DNA of 64,000 bases from Mariannaea sp. PMI_226 (GCA_024336345.1 JANFOG010000004.1:2542001-2606000), one strand, 5' to 3'. Shown: positions 1 to 12,638, counted from the first letter of the stretch. Translations and numbers: made by a program. Notes: a model not told the origin generated them from the sequence alone.

Positions 1-1313
1 CAGTAGCATAGTTCTCCATATTGGTTAGCATTTCAGCAAAGTTCATTAGAAGAGCTGAGATTGTCGGTGTGCCGACCACGAGAAGAATTGTCGGCAGGAA
101 ACCCTGCATAGAATTTGAGTTAGAAAGTTGAAATTTATAGAGCATGCTTCTGTGTTATGCAATTCGCTCACCAGATATTGTTTGCCTGGGCCATTATAGA
201 CCTCGTTGATAAATACTTCAAGCGAATTACATGCCACAATCTCAGTACCAAGAGCAATAATACAGGCAGCGGCGAATGGGATCTGGAGCAACTGGGTTTT
301 GACTCGTCTGAGAGGAGGATAAACCTTAACCAGTTCACCAGTGACAGGATCTTCGTCCTCGTGTTCCCACTCGAACTCGGGACGGGACTGCTGAATACTA
401 GAGACACCGCGTACACTCCATTGGACAGCTAAGTCGAGCTCTGCCTTTTTCCAGTACTCGAAGAAAACCACGGACCATAGTCCACAGCCTAGGGCATAGA
501 AGGTAGAGAACTGGCCCAGAAACAACCAAGAGAAAAAGCCGAGACCAGAGGGTACGACGAGGAAGCAAAAGTAGGAGCGGAGAAAGGCGAAATAGAAGGC
601 GACACTCTCACCAAATTTGTCACGGATATTGTCGATGTCCGCATCATCAAGCAAATATTTGCCGCTCCACTTCTTGATCCAGGTCTTGTTGAAAGAGCGG
701 TCATGCAAAGGGAAGATGGCAGCAACGTGCTTCCACTTGGGAGTAGAGGGTGTAATTCCGGCACCACCTTCGGTTTGGGGCTTGGTGATCATGAGATATA
801 TCAATCGCAGACGCTCAGCCTCGATTACGGGATCATCCTTCAGAGCCTGGGCGATATCTTTATTGGGAGCGGAGGCACGGACACCATGGAGCCAGTCCTG
901 GAGGCGGGCGCGATATACGTGCTGGGCAAATAGGTCGCAGGATGCGATTTTGACAAATATGAGCAGCGAGCCCTCGTTGCCATGACGGACTTCGGTCGCG
1001 AGGCCAACGGCGGTGAGGGCCTCGACGAGCTGGATGAAGCCAGCCTCAGCTTGGGCGCGTTCTGTGGGTAGGATATGATGGTTATTTGAGAAGCTCGAAA
1101 ATCAATAAGATGGTAGGTAGGGCTACTGACCGGCAGGTGGGACTTTGTAGTGAATAACAAAGTCAACCCTATGAATAATTGATCGTCAGTGAAACCGTTT
1201 ACCCTTTTTCGTCTTTATTACCCCACGGTAGCCTTTATACAATTGGGCTGGGATGGTGAGTACACGAACCCGAAATTGCCCTCCTGGGAGCTGTCGTCCT
1301 TGAAACTGGACAT
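1..1313 (-). CDS. IST2: Ist2/anoctamin-like membrane protein, 5' part (cut by window edge)
   Basis: Fungal Ist2 proteins are anoctamin (TMEM16)-like proteins of cortical ER that tether ER to the plasma membrane and take part in ion and lipid homeostasis. The model has exons 1264-1313, 1131-1168, 172-1061 and 1-103, giving about 360 residues. The remaining half lies beyond position 1. Exon 1 starts at an ATG and joins in frame to VDFVIHYKVPP, close to the usual start of the family. The domain signature is FPLHDRSFNKTWIKKW, then the first membrane segments near SVAFYFAFLRSYFCFLVV and FLPTILLVVGTPTISALL, with the family's TNMENYAT at the cut edge. The exon 1 donor (GTACTC) is weak, so the first 17 residues are the least certain part. 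It is divergent from RPC37 across about 1.1 kb. Confidence 0.85.
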
Positions 1314-2438
1314 AGCTATCGTGAAGGGGAAGTGGATTGGGCGATGAGATGATGATGATGATGGACTGGGGAAGAGGATAAAAAGCTGGAGGAGGTGGAA
1401 AATACGTGGGAGACAGCGGCCTCCAGGGCTTTACCGTAGACCGACAACCACCAAAGAATGAATGACGACAGAGACGAAGCCAAACCAAGCCTGACAGTTG
1501 AAGAAACCAGGCTCACCAAGCTCCAAGATGGTTGGATCCCAGGGCATAGAGTACCTTTAGGTCCTTGGGAGGGTGCGGGGAGTCGACGTCACCCGCTATT
1601 GTGGTGTCGATCCCTTTAGGGTATCGTTGTTTTTGCTCTTCTCTCGGTAGGCCTCTTTCTGCCCCGCAACTTCAGCTGCGCAAGGGTCCCAGAACAACCT
1701 CCACCATGAAGTGATATTCTGAGGCTGAAACGTTCTGTCATACGAGACTATTATATGAAATTAGTTGCAAATTCAAATGACAGAGTAACGTGTTAGGCTC
1801 GGGAAACTCTGGCTCCCTCCGAAAAGAAGGGGAAAAAAAAGGGCCATCCAAGTTCCTCCTACCCTGATGATGCACACCTAGGTACTTGTTGTCTGTCCTT
1901 GCTTGTGGCGCTCATGCAGGGCAATTTAGTGTCAGGGTGACGATCAAAATGGCCAACCTTGGTCTGCTGCAAACAAAAAGGCCATTTTTGTCGATTTCAA
2001 CCATGAATATATCTTTCTCTCAAAATATGTTTCAAAGATACAATATAGGGCCCTTGATTGAGCAATACCTAGGGATAGATATCCATAAGGCTCTCAGGCA
2101 TTCAGTCTAGTACAGTATGTACAGGGCCTTACATATGTACGTACATAGTTGCCGGCACCTTAGATAAGATAACGGTAGTAAACTAAACTATTTTCGGCCA
2201 CAACATTGGGAAATTTCTCCAAGCCTCCCCTCCTCAGTCATATATCCTCAAGAAGATGTCATAATCGAAGCTGGAGGGGTAGCATAATTTTCATCCGATT
2301 GCTAGTATTGCTCTACCAGCTAGCATTCTGTACGAGCCATTGTGCCGAAAGACGGTAATCTGGACCGAGATCCAAGCTCGAGCTTCAGACAGGTAAAGAG
2401 AACTATTACATAGCCAATCCAGGGCAAGCTCAACTGCC
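1314..2438. other. intergenic, divergent promoters of IST2-like gene and RPC37
   Basis: No supportable gene. The stretch holds a short (GAT)n run near 1343-1363, A-runs near 1830-1840 and several TACCTAGG-type words (near 1877 and 2069). It must contain the start regions of both flanking genes. Confidence 0.6.
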
Positions 2439-3669
2439 ATGGACACTCTTGATGGACCACCCCCCGCGGCGCCAATGGACCTCGACATGGACCTCGACAT
2501 CGATCCCGCCCTCACATCTGCTGTCGATGAGGACGATGACCCTGTCATCGCATCCTACCAAGTCTTTCTAAACCCGTCTCTTCCACTCGGCCGCCGTCTC
2601 CTAGTCCTCCAGCACCCCAACCGTACCGACGATGCCCCGCGCCCTCCTCCCACCGAGCTGCGTATCAAGGCCAACTCTGGCATGGTCGAGGTCGACGTGC
2701 CCCTTGATAATAGCGTCGCCTATGACCGCGAGAAAGGACTGAAGTGGGGTCGCACCTTGCACGCTTCCATGGCAGCCAAGAGTGGTGGTAGTCACGGCCT
2801 TGCTGGTGGATTTGGATTTGGTACCGTTCAGAGGGGTGCTGGAAGAAAGAAGGCCGATGATGAAGATGAGAATCTAGACTGGACAGAGGCTGTCAGACAG
2901 GACAAGGTTCTTAGGACACAGACTCTCGGCGGCCAGTACCCGGAGTATAGGGAAGTCCAACATATGGTCGGCGTCTTCCAAGGCAGTATGTCTTTCTCGT
3001 TTGATCTAACATGCCATATGAGGGCGCTTAACTAACCTACTTGCTCCAGAGGATCTTCACCTCACACCCGTCTCTTCTCTAGTCCATCTCCGCCCCCAGC
3101 TGCACCACATCGATGCAACAGTTCAGCTGGAGCGCCAAGCTGCGGCATCTGCCAATAAAGAAGCTGGCCAGGCGGCCGGCGCCGGCCCAGCCCGTGCCAT
3201 CCACATGACTGTCAAGGCAACCGGCGATGGCGACGGCGTTACGACGGAAACTATGGCTGACCGTCTACGTGCGGTCCAGTCTGAACATTGGCGTACTATG
3301 CGCTACACCGACGAGAACGAAGAGGCTGCATGGGAGGTCTACAATGAAAGTCTTTTCCTTCGACCCACCCAGGACCAGACCGACACTGGAAAGGCCACCG
3401 AAGATGAGCGTCCGCTAGAGGACGCAGTCCCACATTTTGGAACTCGCTGGACAGACAAGCAACTCCTCGAGGCAGTCAGCGGAATCGAGAAGCCCGACCC
3501 AGAGCCTGAAATCAAGGAAGAGCCGAAGCCCGCCCAACCTGCACCCGCACAGCCAAAGCAGCCTGAGCCGGCAGCTGAGGAGGCACACAGACCAAAACTT
3601 CGACCACGCGGTGGAGCCGCAGCTGGCGCTGCGAGAAGGGGCGGGCGAGCTCGTGGGCAAAGTTCATAG
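2439..3669 (+). CDS. RPC37: RNA polymerase III subunit Rpc37/RPC5 (Sin-like)
   Basis: This is a subunit of nuclear RNA polymerase III. In yeast Rpc37 pairs with Rpc53 as a TFIIF-like subcomplex acting in initiation, termination and reinitiation. Exons are 2439-2985 and 3050-3669. The intron has a GTATGT donor and a CTCCAG acceptor, and splicing gives 388 residues. The N-terminal half matches the Sin-like/RPC5 pattern: VIASYQVFLNPSL, then LLVLQHPNR, and later VEVDVPLD. The segment after the intron (HLTPVSSLVHLRPQLHHID) is the typical dimerisation region reading out of a beta strand. The C-terminus is Pro/Glu-rich and ends in an RGG/Arg-rich tail (residues about 365-388), probably disordered. 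A run of Asp/Met repeats (MDLDMDLDID) sits near residue 13. The gene converges with PAT1. Confidence 0.9.
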
Positions 3670-4279
3670 ACGGCGCTTTTGACCTACTTAGGTAGATGCG
3701 TAATATGCTTGAAATAGGACTTGCAGGCATATAAAGCTCAAGTATGCGTAATAACGGATACAAAAACAATTGGGATTGCATTGTTCGGCGCTCTAAGGAT
3801 AAGAAGGCAAAAATAAAAGAATAGGTAGTTCACGCACGTTTACGATTGGAATATAGAATTCGTCTAAAAGAAGAAACAAGAAGAGTCGCATAAAAAAAAA
3901 CTTGAACTGTAATTTTAATATAGGTACTCATATATGCCAGCCACCTTCAGCATTGACACATCCCTCACCTCAGCGACTACGCCCACCAATATTTCCTCGA
4001 CAAGTATGATGTCGGTACAGAGAGTGCATGGCCAGCACTTCGACAAAAATGTCGCCCTTGGAATATAACACACCCCAGCACTCAATAAAATAGTATGATG
4101 CCGTATGTTAGGTATCATCGATCCCATAAAGGCCATCTTTCTCCTTAATGCAATAAAAAACGCAGTCGATGTCGACTTCTCCTGTAGTGCCCAGACATGC
4201 CAACCCAAATAGCCCAGGAAACCCCCAATTTCCCACCCAAGGTAGCATGATAAGTTGCAACAAAAAAAGAAATCCTTGT
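3670..4279. other. intergenic, convergent 3' ends of RPC37 and PAT1
   Basis: No gene. It is A-rich, with poly(A)-signal-like AATAAA-type words near 3808-3820 on the plus strand, consistent with 3' UTRs of the two converging genes. Confidence 0.6.
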
Positions 4280-6723
4280 TTACTGAAGCAGTTCAACATC
4301 CAAGCCGATGGAGCGCATGAAGAGATTAACGCTACCCAGGCGTTCTGCTGCCATAGTCGGAGGCAGTGTCTTAGAGAGAGAAACTGTCTCAAGAACACGG
4401 TCCTTCACAGCAAGGACGAGTCGAGTCTGCTGATCATGGGAGGCGCTGACACCCATAGCAGCGAGAAGCTGCCAAACGTAGATGTCTTCTCCAGTGTTGA
4501 CACTGCCTGGGAAGATGTAAGGCAGTGATGGCTCCAGTCGAGCAAATAAAGTCTCGAAAGTGAGATCCCTAAAGACTTGTTAGCATATGGATGGAAAGTA
4601 AGCTGCGGAAGTACATACCACTTATCCCATTGCTCAGGATTGCCAGCACCAGTCTGCTTCAGGAGAACAGCACGGCTAAGAATAAGAGTCAATAGGGAAA
4701 CGCCAATCCTTGTTCTAGCAATAAGGTCGACGTTGAGCTTCGTTGCAATGAGGTTGAGGACACCATCGACAATATCTAATCCGGTATCGTTGAAGTACTG
4801 CATCAAGGATGGCATAACAGTGGAGATGAAGAGCTCAATCTTCTCTCGCATGCGAGCATTGAGTGTTGTGGTCTCACCAGGAATGATGGCCGCTCCTGCT
4901 ACCACATCGAGTTGATCAAGATGGTAGACGATCATGGTCAAAATGGTGGTTCGCTGCTCGAACGACAGATGGGGAAAGATACGGGGGATGGCCTTTTCGC
5001 CCTTGGCGCAGGAGAGGAAGGCAATGAAAGGGTGCGGGATGGTGGCTCCAATGGGCTCGTGGACTCTCAGTTCTTGCCAGAGCTTGGCATTGTATGCCTC
5101 AAGAATAGTCGCCCACTCCTTGTGCCTGTTCTGAAGCTCCTCGTCACCTGGATTGGTGATAGGAGGTGGAATCAGTCGGACATGGTCTTCGATTCGCATC
5201 AGCATTTGGTAAACCTTCTCAACATTTCGAAGAATAGTCTTGCGATCCAATCCGCCCTTCTTGCCACTGCTAGGACGCTGAGTTTCGTGCTCAGGACGCT
5301 TGATATTGAGGAGAGGTTTGGGTGTCTTGGCGTTGCTAAACGAAATTTTACCCAAGCTACCTGCAATGACCAGCTGGGGGTTCTTCGGTTTGTTCTTTGC
5401 CGCCTCGACAGCCCGCTGGACTTGCTGTTCCATTCGCTGGAAGTGGTTTTCGGCAGGGCGTCCATGACGGCGCATCCCACCTTGCCTACTTCCGGTTTGG
5501 TAGAGATAAGTTTGAGCAAAGTTGCTGAGCGGTTGGCTAGGGTTCTGGCGCTGTCCTGCTCGGATATGGCTGTAAACTTGGTAATAGAAGTCCTCAGCAA
5601 TGGACGCATCAGATCCATCAACAGGATTGCTGGTGGCGGCAACAAGCTGCTGAAGCTGGATGCGGGTGATGAAGTTCTTATCCTGGGGTGTCATCAAGCC
5701 ATTATCCTTGGACAAAAGCCAGATCTTATGGTTGCGCTTGGCCCTCTTCGTCTCTTGGTCCAGGAAAGCAGCCTTCTCTTCCTCAGACATCTGCATCATT
5801 TGGGGATATTGCTGGAGCTGGGCCAAGTTCGGCATCCCGCTCTGAGAACGCTTGGCCTGATGGGTGTGAGTTCCTAGGCGGGCAGCATCGCCAGATAACC
5901 GATTGGGATTCTGGAGGATCTGGGTCGGCTGGAGGTGAAGCTGCTGCTGTTGCTGTTGCTGAGGTGGAGGAGCATGCATTTCTTGAACAGGCGGTGTGGA
6001 CTTGGACTGGAGACTCTGAGGTCGTTGGAGAATCGAAACCGGGTGACCATGGCTAGGAGGCTGAGCGTAGTGCTGCTGAGGGGTAGGGTATCCTCCAGGT
6101 TGAGCATGAGCGAGTTCGGCCATAGGCGGTTGAGGGGTTGGCTTCTTCGGCTGCGCGCGCATTGCGGCCTCGACCTCTTCCAAACTCATCATTTTGCGAC
6201 TGGCAGGTTGGGAGACCGGAAGAGCAGGGGATGCTTGCACAGGTTGCTTAGGAGCAATACCCCAAATGCTCTTATCAATATTGAGATCGGGTAAAGGCTC
6301 GGCATCGCGATACTTCTCATAACCTGTCCGCACCGGCTGCTGAGGTTGATAGTCGGAGTAATAAGGTTGTGTGGCTAAGGCGGTTGGTTGGGGAGCAGCG
6401 GGCTTCGCAACGGGACGCTGGCGATGATAGCGGAGATGCTCTTCTTCGATAGCGTTGGCAACCTTGGCCGTCTGACCAAAAAAGTCAAAATCTTTGCCGG
6501 GGTTTCCTGAAGCACCAGAGAAGCCGCCACCGAAAGTATCGTCGTTGAAGGCATCATTAGTTTCGTCAAGTTGATCGCCGAGACCATCGTACGTATCCTC
6601 AAACTCGAGAGCATCATCACCTCCATCCCTGCCAGAGAGACCAGCGAAGGGATCGTGGGCCTGGGAAAACCCAGGGGCTGCCGTGTTGTGGCGACCGGAA
6701 GTATCGAAACCAAAGAACGACAT
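4280..6723 (-). CDS. PAT1: mRNA decapping activator Pat1
   Basis: Pat1 is a P-body scaffold that binds Dhh1, the Lsm1-7 ring and Dcp2 and promotes deadenylation-dependent decapping. Exons are 4619-6723 and 4280-4568. The single intron (GTATGT donor, CTTTAG acceptor) splits a Trp codon, and splicing gives 797 residues, normal for filamentous fungi. The N-terminus starts MSFFGFDTSG and carries an acidic stretch with NDAFNDDTFGG (about residues 56-66), which resembles the DETF-type Dhh1-binding motif. A long Pro/Gln-rich linker with a poly-Gln run lies around residues 250-265. The C-terminal half is the helical PAT1 domain (from about residue 430; KTILRNVEKVYQMLMRIED is characteristic). Without splicing the reading frame would run into unrelated sequence, so the short last exon is well supported. 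Confidence 0.95.
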
Positions 6724-9700
6724 TTTGTTGATTTTTTGATCCAGAAAGAAAAGGGTTCAATGTACTAGGATGAGAATTAGCTGATCACGTTTCTTGTGGT
6801 AACATGGTGAAAATGCAAGCAAATCAAGCCTCGGACCCCGCTTCAAGACGGATACAACCATGTCCAGTTCGAAGCTCCGTGATAAAAGACTGGTTTTGTC
6901 ACATATGAACCTCATCATCATCTGAGGCCACGCTTCAGAATTGGCATAGGCAGCTCTTCAAGCCAGGTCTTGGGATGCGTCTTATAGAACAGATTTTGTC
7001 GCGCAGGGGTGTCCACGTGGAGGCCAGGGAGTGCCGCATTCTGGTCGTATCGATCATCTAAATCTCTCTATGCCGCGGATATTTGAATCGCCCATGGCAT
7101 TCTGGGAAGCTTTCGGCATTATGAAGAGTGATATCTTGTTGTTTCTTCCTCGCCACAATCCTAGCTCAACCTCATTGCTGCATCGATTCCCATCTCGAGT
7201 GTATTGTTGAAATCGCGGGAGCGAGAAGGCCAGGAAAATAAAGACTAGGAATCCAATTCTAATGAAAAAAAAACTCACCACTAGAAGAAGGTGATGTTTG
7301 CGGGGTCGACCAAAGCGCACAAACTGATCATGATGTCTTCCAAATTGAAGTCTTGATGACGAGGGGTAGAGCGAACCTTGCGGGGAGCAGGGAAGCTGGC
7401 CAGGAAGTGATAGAGCGGTCCGCTGCACTAAATCAAGTAGCCTGGAGCCTGAAAATCCAGAAAAGAGCTCGGAGAGAGCGGCGCACTTCGAACAGGGTGC
7501 TCCAGGGAAGCTCTGCTCGAAACAATGAGGTGACGAGGGAGACAACGAGGTTCTCCAAAGTTACCCCCACATATGGGACTTTTGAAAATCCGTCTCCGGT
7601 CCCGTAGTTCAAAGCTGGGCACAGATCACGTGGATTAACACGTGCTCTATGAAGTGCAAGCCAACTTCCATTCCTAACATCCTTATTTTCTTGTAGGTAG
7701 GTATCGTACTATACTCCTATCCCTGGAACTTTCCTAATTGTTTTTGATGGCGGCGATGCAATAACCGCTCGATCGGATAAAAAATATCATTTTGCTGGAA
7801 CTAAATTGCCGTAGATGCATCAACGGTATCCAAGGTCAGCTCAATAATAATTTGTGGAGAAGAACATAGTTCATAGGGCACAGTTTGTTTCAGGGCCCGA
7901 GCTTGGAATGAAGTTGTTCTGATGAACTATGATGCCTTATTTAGGAAACCACACAGGTCTTTTTCACGTATTGGCGATGCACTGATTGATGGCTTCAACA
8001 AGATGAGGCATATGCAGCCATTATCATCTTTCCAAGTCCGTCTCGTCTCGCCTAAGATAACTCATAGACTATAATGATGGAGAGTGAAGAATTGACGTTT
8101 GGGCTACGAAGCTGAACAACACTAAAACCTGCCCACGTCAGAGAGAAATCCAATGTCATGAAACCAGGGGGCTTGACAAGATTGACAAGGAACATTGCTC
8201 CGTGCTTACGACCCAATAGAGACCAGCAAGTGAACGGCGAAGGTGGCAGGTCAAGATAACCGCATCATCTACACCTTTAACTCAGATGAACTTTTCCAGA
8301 CCTACAGCATATTTACTCTCCCTACAATTTTTTCAATTGATACAGCAGTCCCCTGGTGTCGGCTCATAATATTCACAAGAAAGAAATGTTGGGAAAGCCC
8401 TCAGGATTGGGTGTTTACTCGATTAGTGGTATCAATCTAATAAGACCTAAAGAAACCACAAAAAAAAAAAGAAAAAAAAAAAGCCACGAATCCATCAAGG
8501 CAAGGTCCCTTGTGAACATATCTTCCATTAGACTACTACTCCGTACGTACTACTGTGATAATCACAGATTACGTGACCTCTCCAAGAAAGGGGACGAGGC
8601 ATCATAGATTAATACGAAGCCTCCTTGCGCTGGCGAGAGCCGTGCCATCCGTTCCGTCAGAAGCGAGTCCCTTTTGGTGACCCCTCCTCTGGCCCCTAGC
8701 ATGCATGCAGGAGGTGGGTACATTGTTCCAGCTTCCAGCGATGGCTTTCTGTCGACCATCAATTGCAGCCAGAGAGCCCTGAAATTGCAAACTAAGCCTC
8801 ATCGAATGACTAGGATCTTCTATGTCAGCGTAACGCCAAGTCTTCCAATAGTGCTGGGCTCCACAGATCCGCACAGCCAAGCCGGACACGTCTGAGAGAG
8901 AGCAATAGTACGTACCCCTCGTGGTGTTTACTTCAATGGGACCTTGATATGGAGATGGAAGACCTCCAATCTGGATGGAGAATGATTAATCGTACAGGCG
9001 TTTCGGATACAGTGCGAACTTTGATAAGTTTATTTCAGCGGGCAATGCATATTTTGATCCGCGATGCTGAAACCAATTCAGTGACCTTCCCGCGCCTAAA
9101 ATGTGCGGCGGCTTTAGTTTCGACGGCTTTGGGAATGGGTTACGCCAACAGTGTAATGAGGATTTCTGAGCCTTTGAATCGACCAAGTTACATCGGTACT
9201 CAACGTGCGTCCCGTACCAGGGCAAAAAAAAAAAAGTGACGTCTCCTCGTCCTAGCGGCGGCAGTTTCCCCCCCTAACCAAAGTACTGGTTGTTGAATGG
9301 TACTCTCTATCACTGTGCCGTTGATCAGCTTTTAGCAAAATAATAGCGCGACTCATCTCGGATGGGCCAGGCACATACACAGTATTTGCAGAGCTGCCCG
9401 CGCCCTAAGTAGCTTCTAGCCTCGAGTACCTATCTCGTATCGCCCCAGTCACCTCAGTCGCTTTCGTTCTAAGTACCTACCCCTTGGTCTAGACTACCTA
9501 GCATCACAGGCCTCCCCATTGTGCTCCCACCCCCAGAATCCACGTCGCTCGTTCTTGTCCGTCGTCCTTCTTGGTCTGCCAAGTCCTCTCCAACTTTGTT
9601 TCATTTTTCCTTTTTCCTCTTCTCCCTCTATTCCATTCCACTTCCTCTTTCCTCAGTATTCCGTCGTGAGCGTCTATATCGACGGCGATTCATATTTGGC

Positions 9701-9935
9701 AGCGGATCTGTCAGATTTCCTCAGCCGGCCACTCCACGTCATGGTTCTCTGAGGAACGCCCTTCTTTCTCTAATTCGCAGCAGCTTTGTTTCGGCCACTT
9801 TTGCCACAAATTCTCTGACGACGCCAGACAACTAAACCGCTTTTGTTGTCTGCGACATTCATCAACCACCAGCCCATCTATTCTTATCACGTTCATTCTT
9901 CTCCCAAAGCGCGCTTCGATCTTTTATATTTCGCC
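6724..9935. other. 3.2 kb gap between PAT1 and the GT15 mannosyltransferase gene
   Basis: This divergent interval holds both promoters. Only one doubtful coding stretch was found (6918-7067, minus). There are A-tracts at about 8458-8482 and 9226-9236. The last 400 bases (about 9510-9935) are pyrimidine-rich and look like the leader of the downstream gene. It includes a minimal upstream ORF, ATGGTTCTCTGA, at 9740-9751. No tRNA, rRNA or transposon was recognised. Confidence 0.5.
6918..7067 (-). CDS. possible last exon of an unrecognised small gene
   Basis: A 49-codon frame with no ATG start of its own reads RDLDDRYDQNAALPGLHVD and continues to KRGLR and a stop. Its codon use (CTC, GAC, AAG, CTG, CAC) looks like that of real exons here, unlike the other small frames in the gap. 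In-frame AG acceptors lie at 7068 (CATAG) and 7058 (TTTAG). One possible upstream exon ends at 7279 before a GTGAGT donor in the frame FVRFGRPRKHHLLLV. That implies a 211-base intron, long for this genome, and I found no convincing start codon. I do not recognise the protein. It could be chance. Confidence 0.28.
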   Translation of the reverse strand, partial: RDLDDRYDQNAALPGLHVDTPARQNLFYKTHPKTWLEELPMPILKRGLR

Positions 9936-11504
9936 ATGGCCACAGGCAATGTGCGCTACGTGCGCTACATCGTCTTCTCTCTGTTTGTATGTACCGAAAC
10001 AGAACGAACCCAAACGGCTTTGGCCCACCCACAATCCATCCATTAACCAGCTCTCTCTCAGGTCCTAACCGTCTTCTACTTTGTCTCCCATTCGAAATAT
10101 GAGACTGTCACTCTCCCCAACGGCGGGGTAGCCCCTATTAAGGACAACCCGAAGTTCCCAGGTGGCCCTGGTGATGTCAAGGTCCCTGGCGAGTCTGGTA
10201 GTGAAAGCAAGCCTCCCCCCTTCCCGCAAGGAGAAACCGTCGATAAACCCGAATCCGAAGAGGAAATTCTCAAGACGGAGCCCCCTTCTCCGTCGCCCGA
10301 TAGTGACACCGGCAAGTCTACCGACTCCGACCGCCCCATCGACATCAAGGACCATGTTATGGCCATGACCCCCAACGACGCAGGCTGGAATTATAAGGAA
10401 GCCTCTGCCCCTGGACCCCGAATGAACGCCACCTTTGTTACTCTTGCTCGAAACAGCGACATTTGGGATATTGCCGAGTCCATCCGTCAAGTTGAGGATC
10501 GATTCAACCGCCGCTACAATTACGATTGGGTCTTCCTGAACGATCAGCCCTTTGACGAAGAATTCAAGAAGATCACCACCTCCCTTGTGTCCGGCAAGAC
10601 CTCGTACGGGTTGATCGCTGAGGAGCACTGGTCTTTCCCTGAGTGGATTGATCAGGAGAAGGCCAAGAGAGTTCGTGAGGATATGAAGGAACGAAAGATC
10701 ATCTACGGTGACTCCATCAGCTATCGTCACATGTGCCGATTTGAGTCTGGATTCTTCTTCCGTCAACCCCTGATGATGAACTATGAGTACTACTGGCGTG
10801 TGGAGCCCTCCATCAAGCTCTTTTGCGATATTCACTATGATCCTTTCCGTGTTATGGCTGAGCAGGGCAAGAAGTACAGTTTCGTCCTCAGTCTTTACGA
10901 GTACTTGGACACCATTCCTACACTTTGGGATAGCACCAAGAAGTTCATCGCTAACCACCCGGAGCATATCGCGGAGGGTAACTCAATGCGTTTCCTGAGT
11001 GATGATGGTGGTGAGACTTACAACAAATGTCACTTTGTATGTTTCTCTAAGAGATTATAACCTTTCACACTGCAACTCGGCTAACATATTCTAGTGGTCC
11101 AACTTCGAAGTTGGTAGCCTCGAGTGGCTCCGTAGCAAGCCTTATATCGACTTCTTCGAGTCTCTTGACAAGGATGGTGGCTTCTTCTACGAGCGATGGG
11201 GTGATGCTCCCGTTCATTCCATTGCCGCTGGTCTTCTCCTGAAGAAGGAAGAAATTCACTTCTTCAATGACATTGCTTACTACCATGTTCCTTTTACTCA
11301 CTGCCCCACGGGAGAGCAGAAGCGCCTTGATCTGCGCTGCCACTGTGATCCCAAGGAGAACTTTGACTGGAAGGGCTACTCTTGTGAGTTTTTTTTCTAA
11401 CATCTTCAAGCCAATGGACAACAATCTAACTAAAGCCAGGTACCTCTCGATACTTTGAACTTAACGGCCTGGAGAAGCCTCAGGGTTTTGAAGAGAATTC
11501 GTAA
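9936..11504 (+). CDS. alpha-1,2-mannosyltransferase, GT15 family (KRE2/MNT1/KTR type)
   Basis: This Golgi type II membrane enzyme transfers mannose from GDP-mannose to O- and N-linked glycans of secreted and cell-wall proteins. Exons are 9936-9986, 10062-11036, 11095-11383 and 11440-11504, giving 459 residues. The first intron falls inside the single N-terminal membrane anchor (YIVFSLF joined to [11 protein letters not shown], residues about 11-28). A Pro/Ser/Glu-rich stem runs to about residue 120. The catalytic domain carries the GT15 signatures [47 protein letters not shown] and [20 protein letters not shown]. All expected blocks are present, so it should be active. Which KTR paralogue it corresponds to cannot be told by eye. 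Confidence 0.95.
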
Positions 11505-11956
11505 AAAAAAAAGGAAATTGACCCCAAACTGGGCTTTGGGCACGTATTCTCAGTACGCTTTTTTCCCTCACATACTAGGTTGTAATGCCCATGAAATGAT
11601 TTCCCTTGGGCTGCATTTTGACGGAGGTTTATCTCGGGGGGCAAGGTATTACGGCAAAAATGCTTTAAAGTGGCGACTAAAGAGAAAAAAAAGGCGTCTG
11701 GACTTGAAACAATGTGGACAGATTCGGTCATGTAGATGTATATGAATCAACCGATTTCTTTTTTTGGGGATCTGACAACATGAACAATTTGATGTTAATC
11801 CTGTCATCTGTCATGTAATAGTGTACAGCTTGTGTATAGGTACATGGCTCGCGGCCTTTCTAATATATCTTTCTTAGGATAGCAATCCCGGTACAATCAG
11901 CTTTGGCTCAAATAGTCATTCAGAGTCATGGTGTGGTTCTCAATCCTCTAGCACGT
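11505..11956. other. intergenic, convergent 3' ends
   Basis: No gene. It is AT-rich 3' flanking DNA of the mannosyltransferase (A-run right after its stop codon) and of uS12m. Confidence 0.6.
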
Positions 11957-12638
11957 TCAACCAATAGTGGCCTTCTTGGGCTTCTTGGTGCCATATTTAC
12001 TCCTGCTCGTCGTTCGGTTGGCAACACCACCCTTGATGAATGTTAGCAAAAGTGATATCATCAAATTTTCCTTCTTATTTATTTTCACGAAGCAATTTCT
12101 TCGTGTCCTGCATATGGGTTTGAAGGAAGGAGGAGAAAAGAAGCGGGAAAAAAAATTAAGGAGGCCAGCATACCAAATCAAGAGCTCCACGGACAAGATG
12201 ATACCGCACACCGGGACAATCCTGCGCACGTCCACCACGCACGAGAACAACACTGTGCTGCTGGATGTTGTGTCCTTCTCCAGGGATGTAGGCGGTCACA
12301 ACGGAACCGCTCGAGAGCTTGACACGCGCCGTCTTTCGCTCTCCTGAGTTGGGCTTCTTGGGTCGCACGACACCCACTCGCAAGCACACACCCTTGAGCG
12401 CGGGACAGCGTGTGTTGGCTAAGGCGGGGGAGACTGCGTGGCGCGCTCGCTTGCCCTTACGACAGCCGCGCAGAACCTGGTTGAGCGTTGCGGAGCGAGC
12501 AGGCGTCGTAGTGAATGTGCGGAAGGATGGGATGGCGGCGGAGGTAGCGATTCGGAGGGGGGTGGCCGCGGCCACAAAGGGGCGACGAGTCGCTGGGGAG
12601 AAGAATTGGCGGAGGATAGAGCCGACCATGATGGGCAA
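11957..12638 (-). CDS. MRPS12: mitochondrial small-subunit ribosomal protein uS12m
   Basis: This is the decoding-centre protein of the mitochondrial ribosome. Exons are 12174-12638 and 11957-12031, giving 179 residues from the first ATG; a second in-frame ATG three codons on is also possible. Residues 1-50 form an Arg/Ser/Thr-rich presequence ([19 protein letters not shown] marks its end). The S12 core shows [51 protein letters not shown] and [15 protein letters not shown], with the decoding-loop lysines in place. The last exon, reached across an intron with branch site GCTAAC and an AAG acceptor, supplies the usual [19 protein letters not shown] tail. Reading through the intron would end after six extra residues. 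It is divergent from the acyl-CoA dehydrogenase gene. Confidence 0.95.

Noticed and set aside
4912..5877. 321-codon plus-strand frame
   Set aside because: It lies wholly antisense to the PAT1 coding exon, has no recognisable family and reflects PAT1 codon bias.
7054..7545. 163-codon minus-strand frame
   Set aside because: Has no ATG start; the hydrophobic part is made by a T-run. Only its neighbour frame at 6918-7067 and part of its upstream portion look exon-like.
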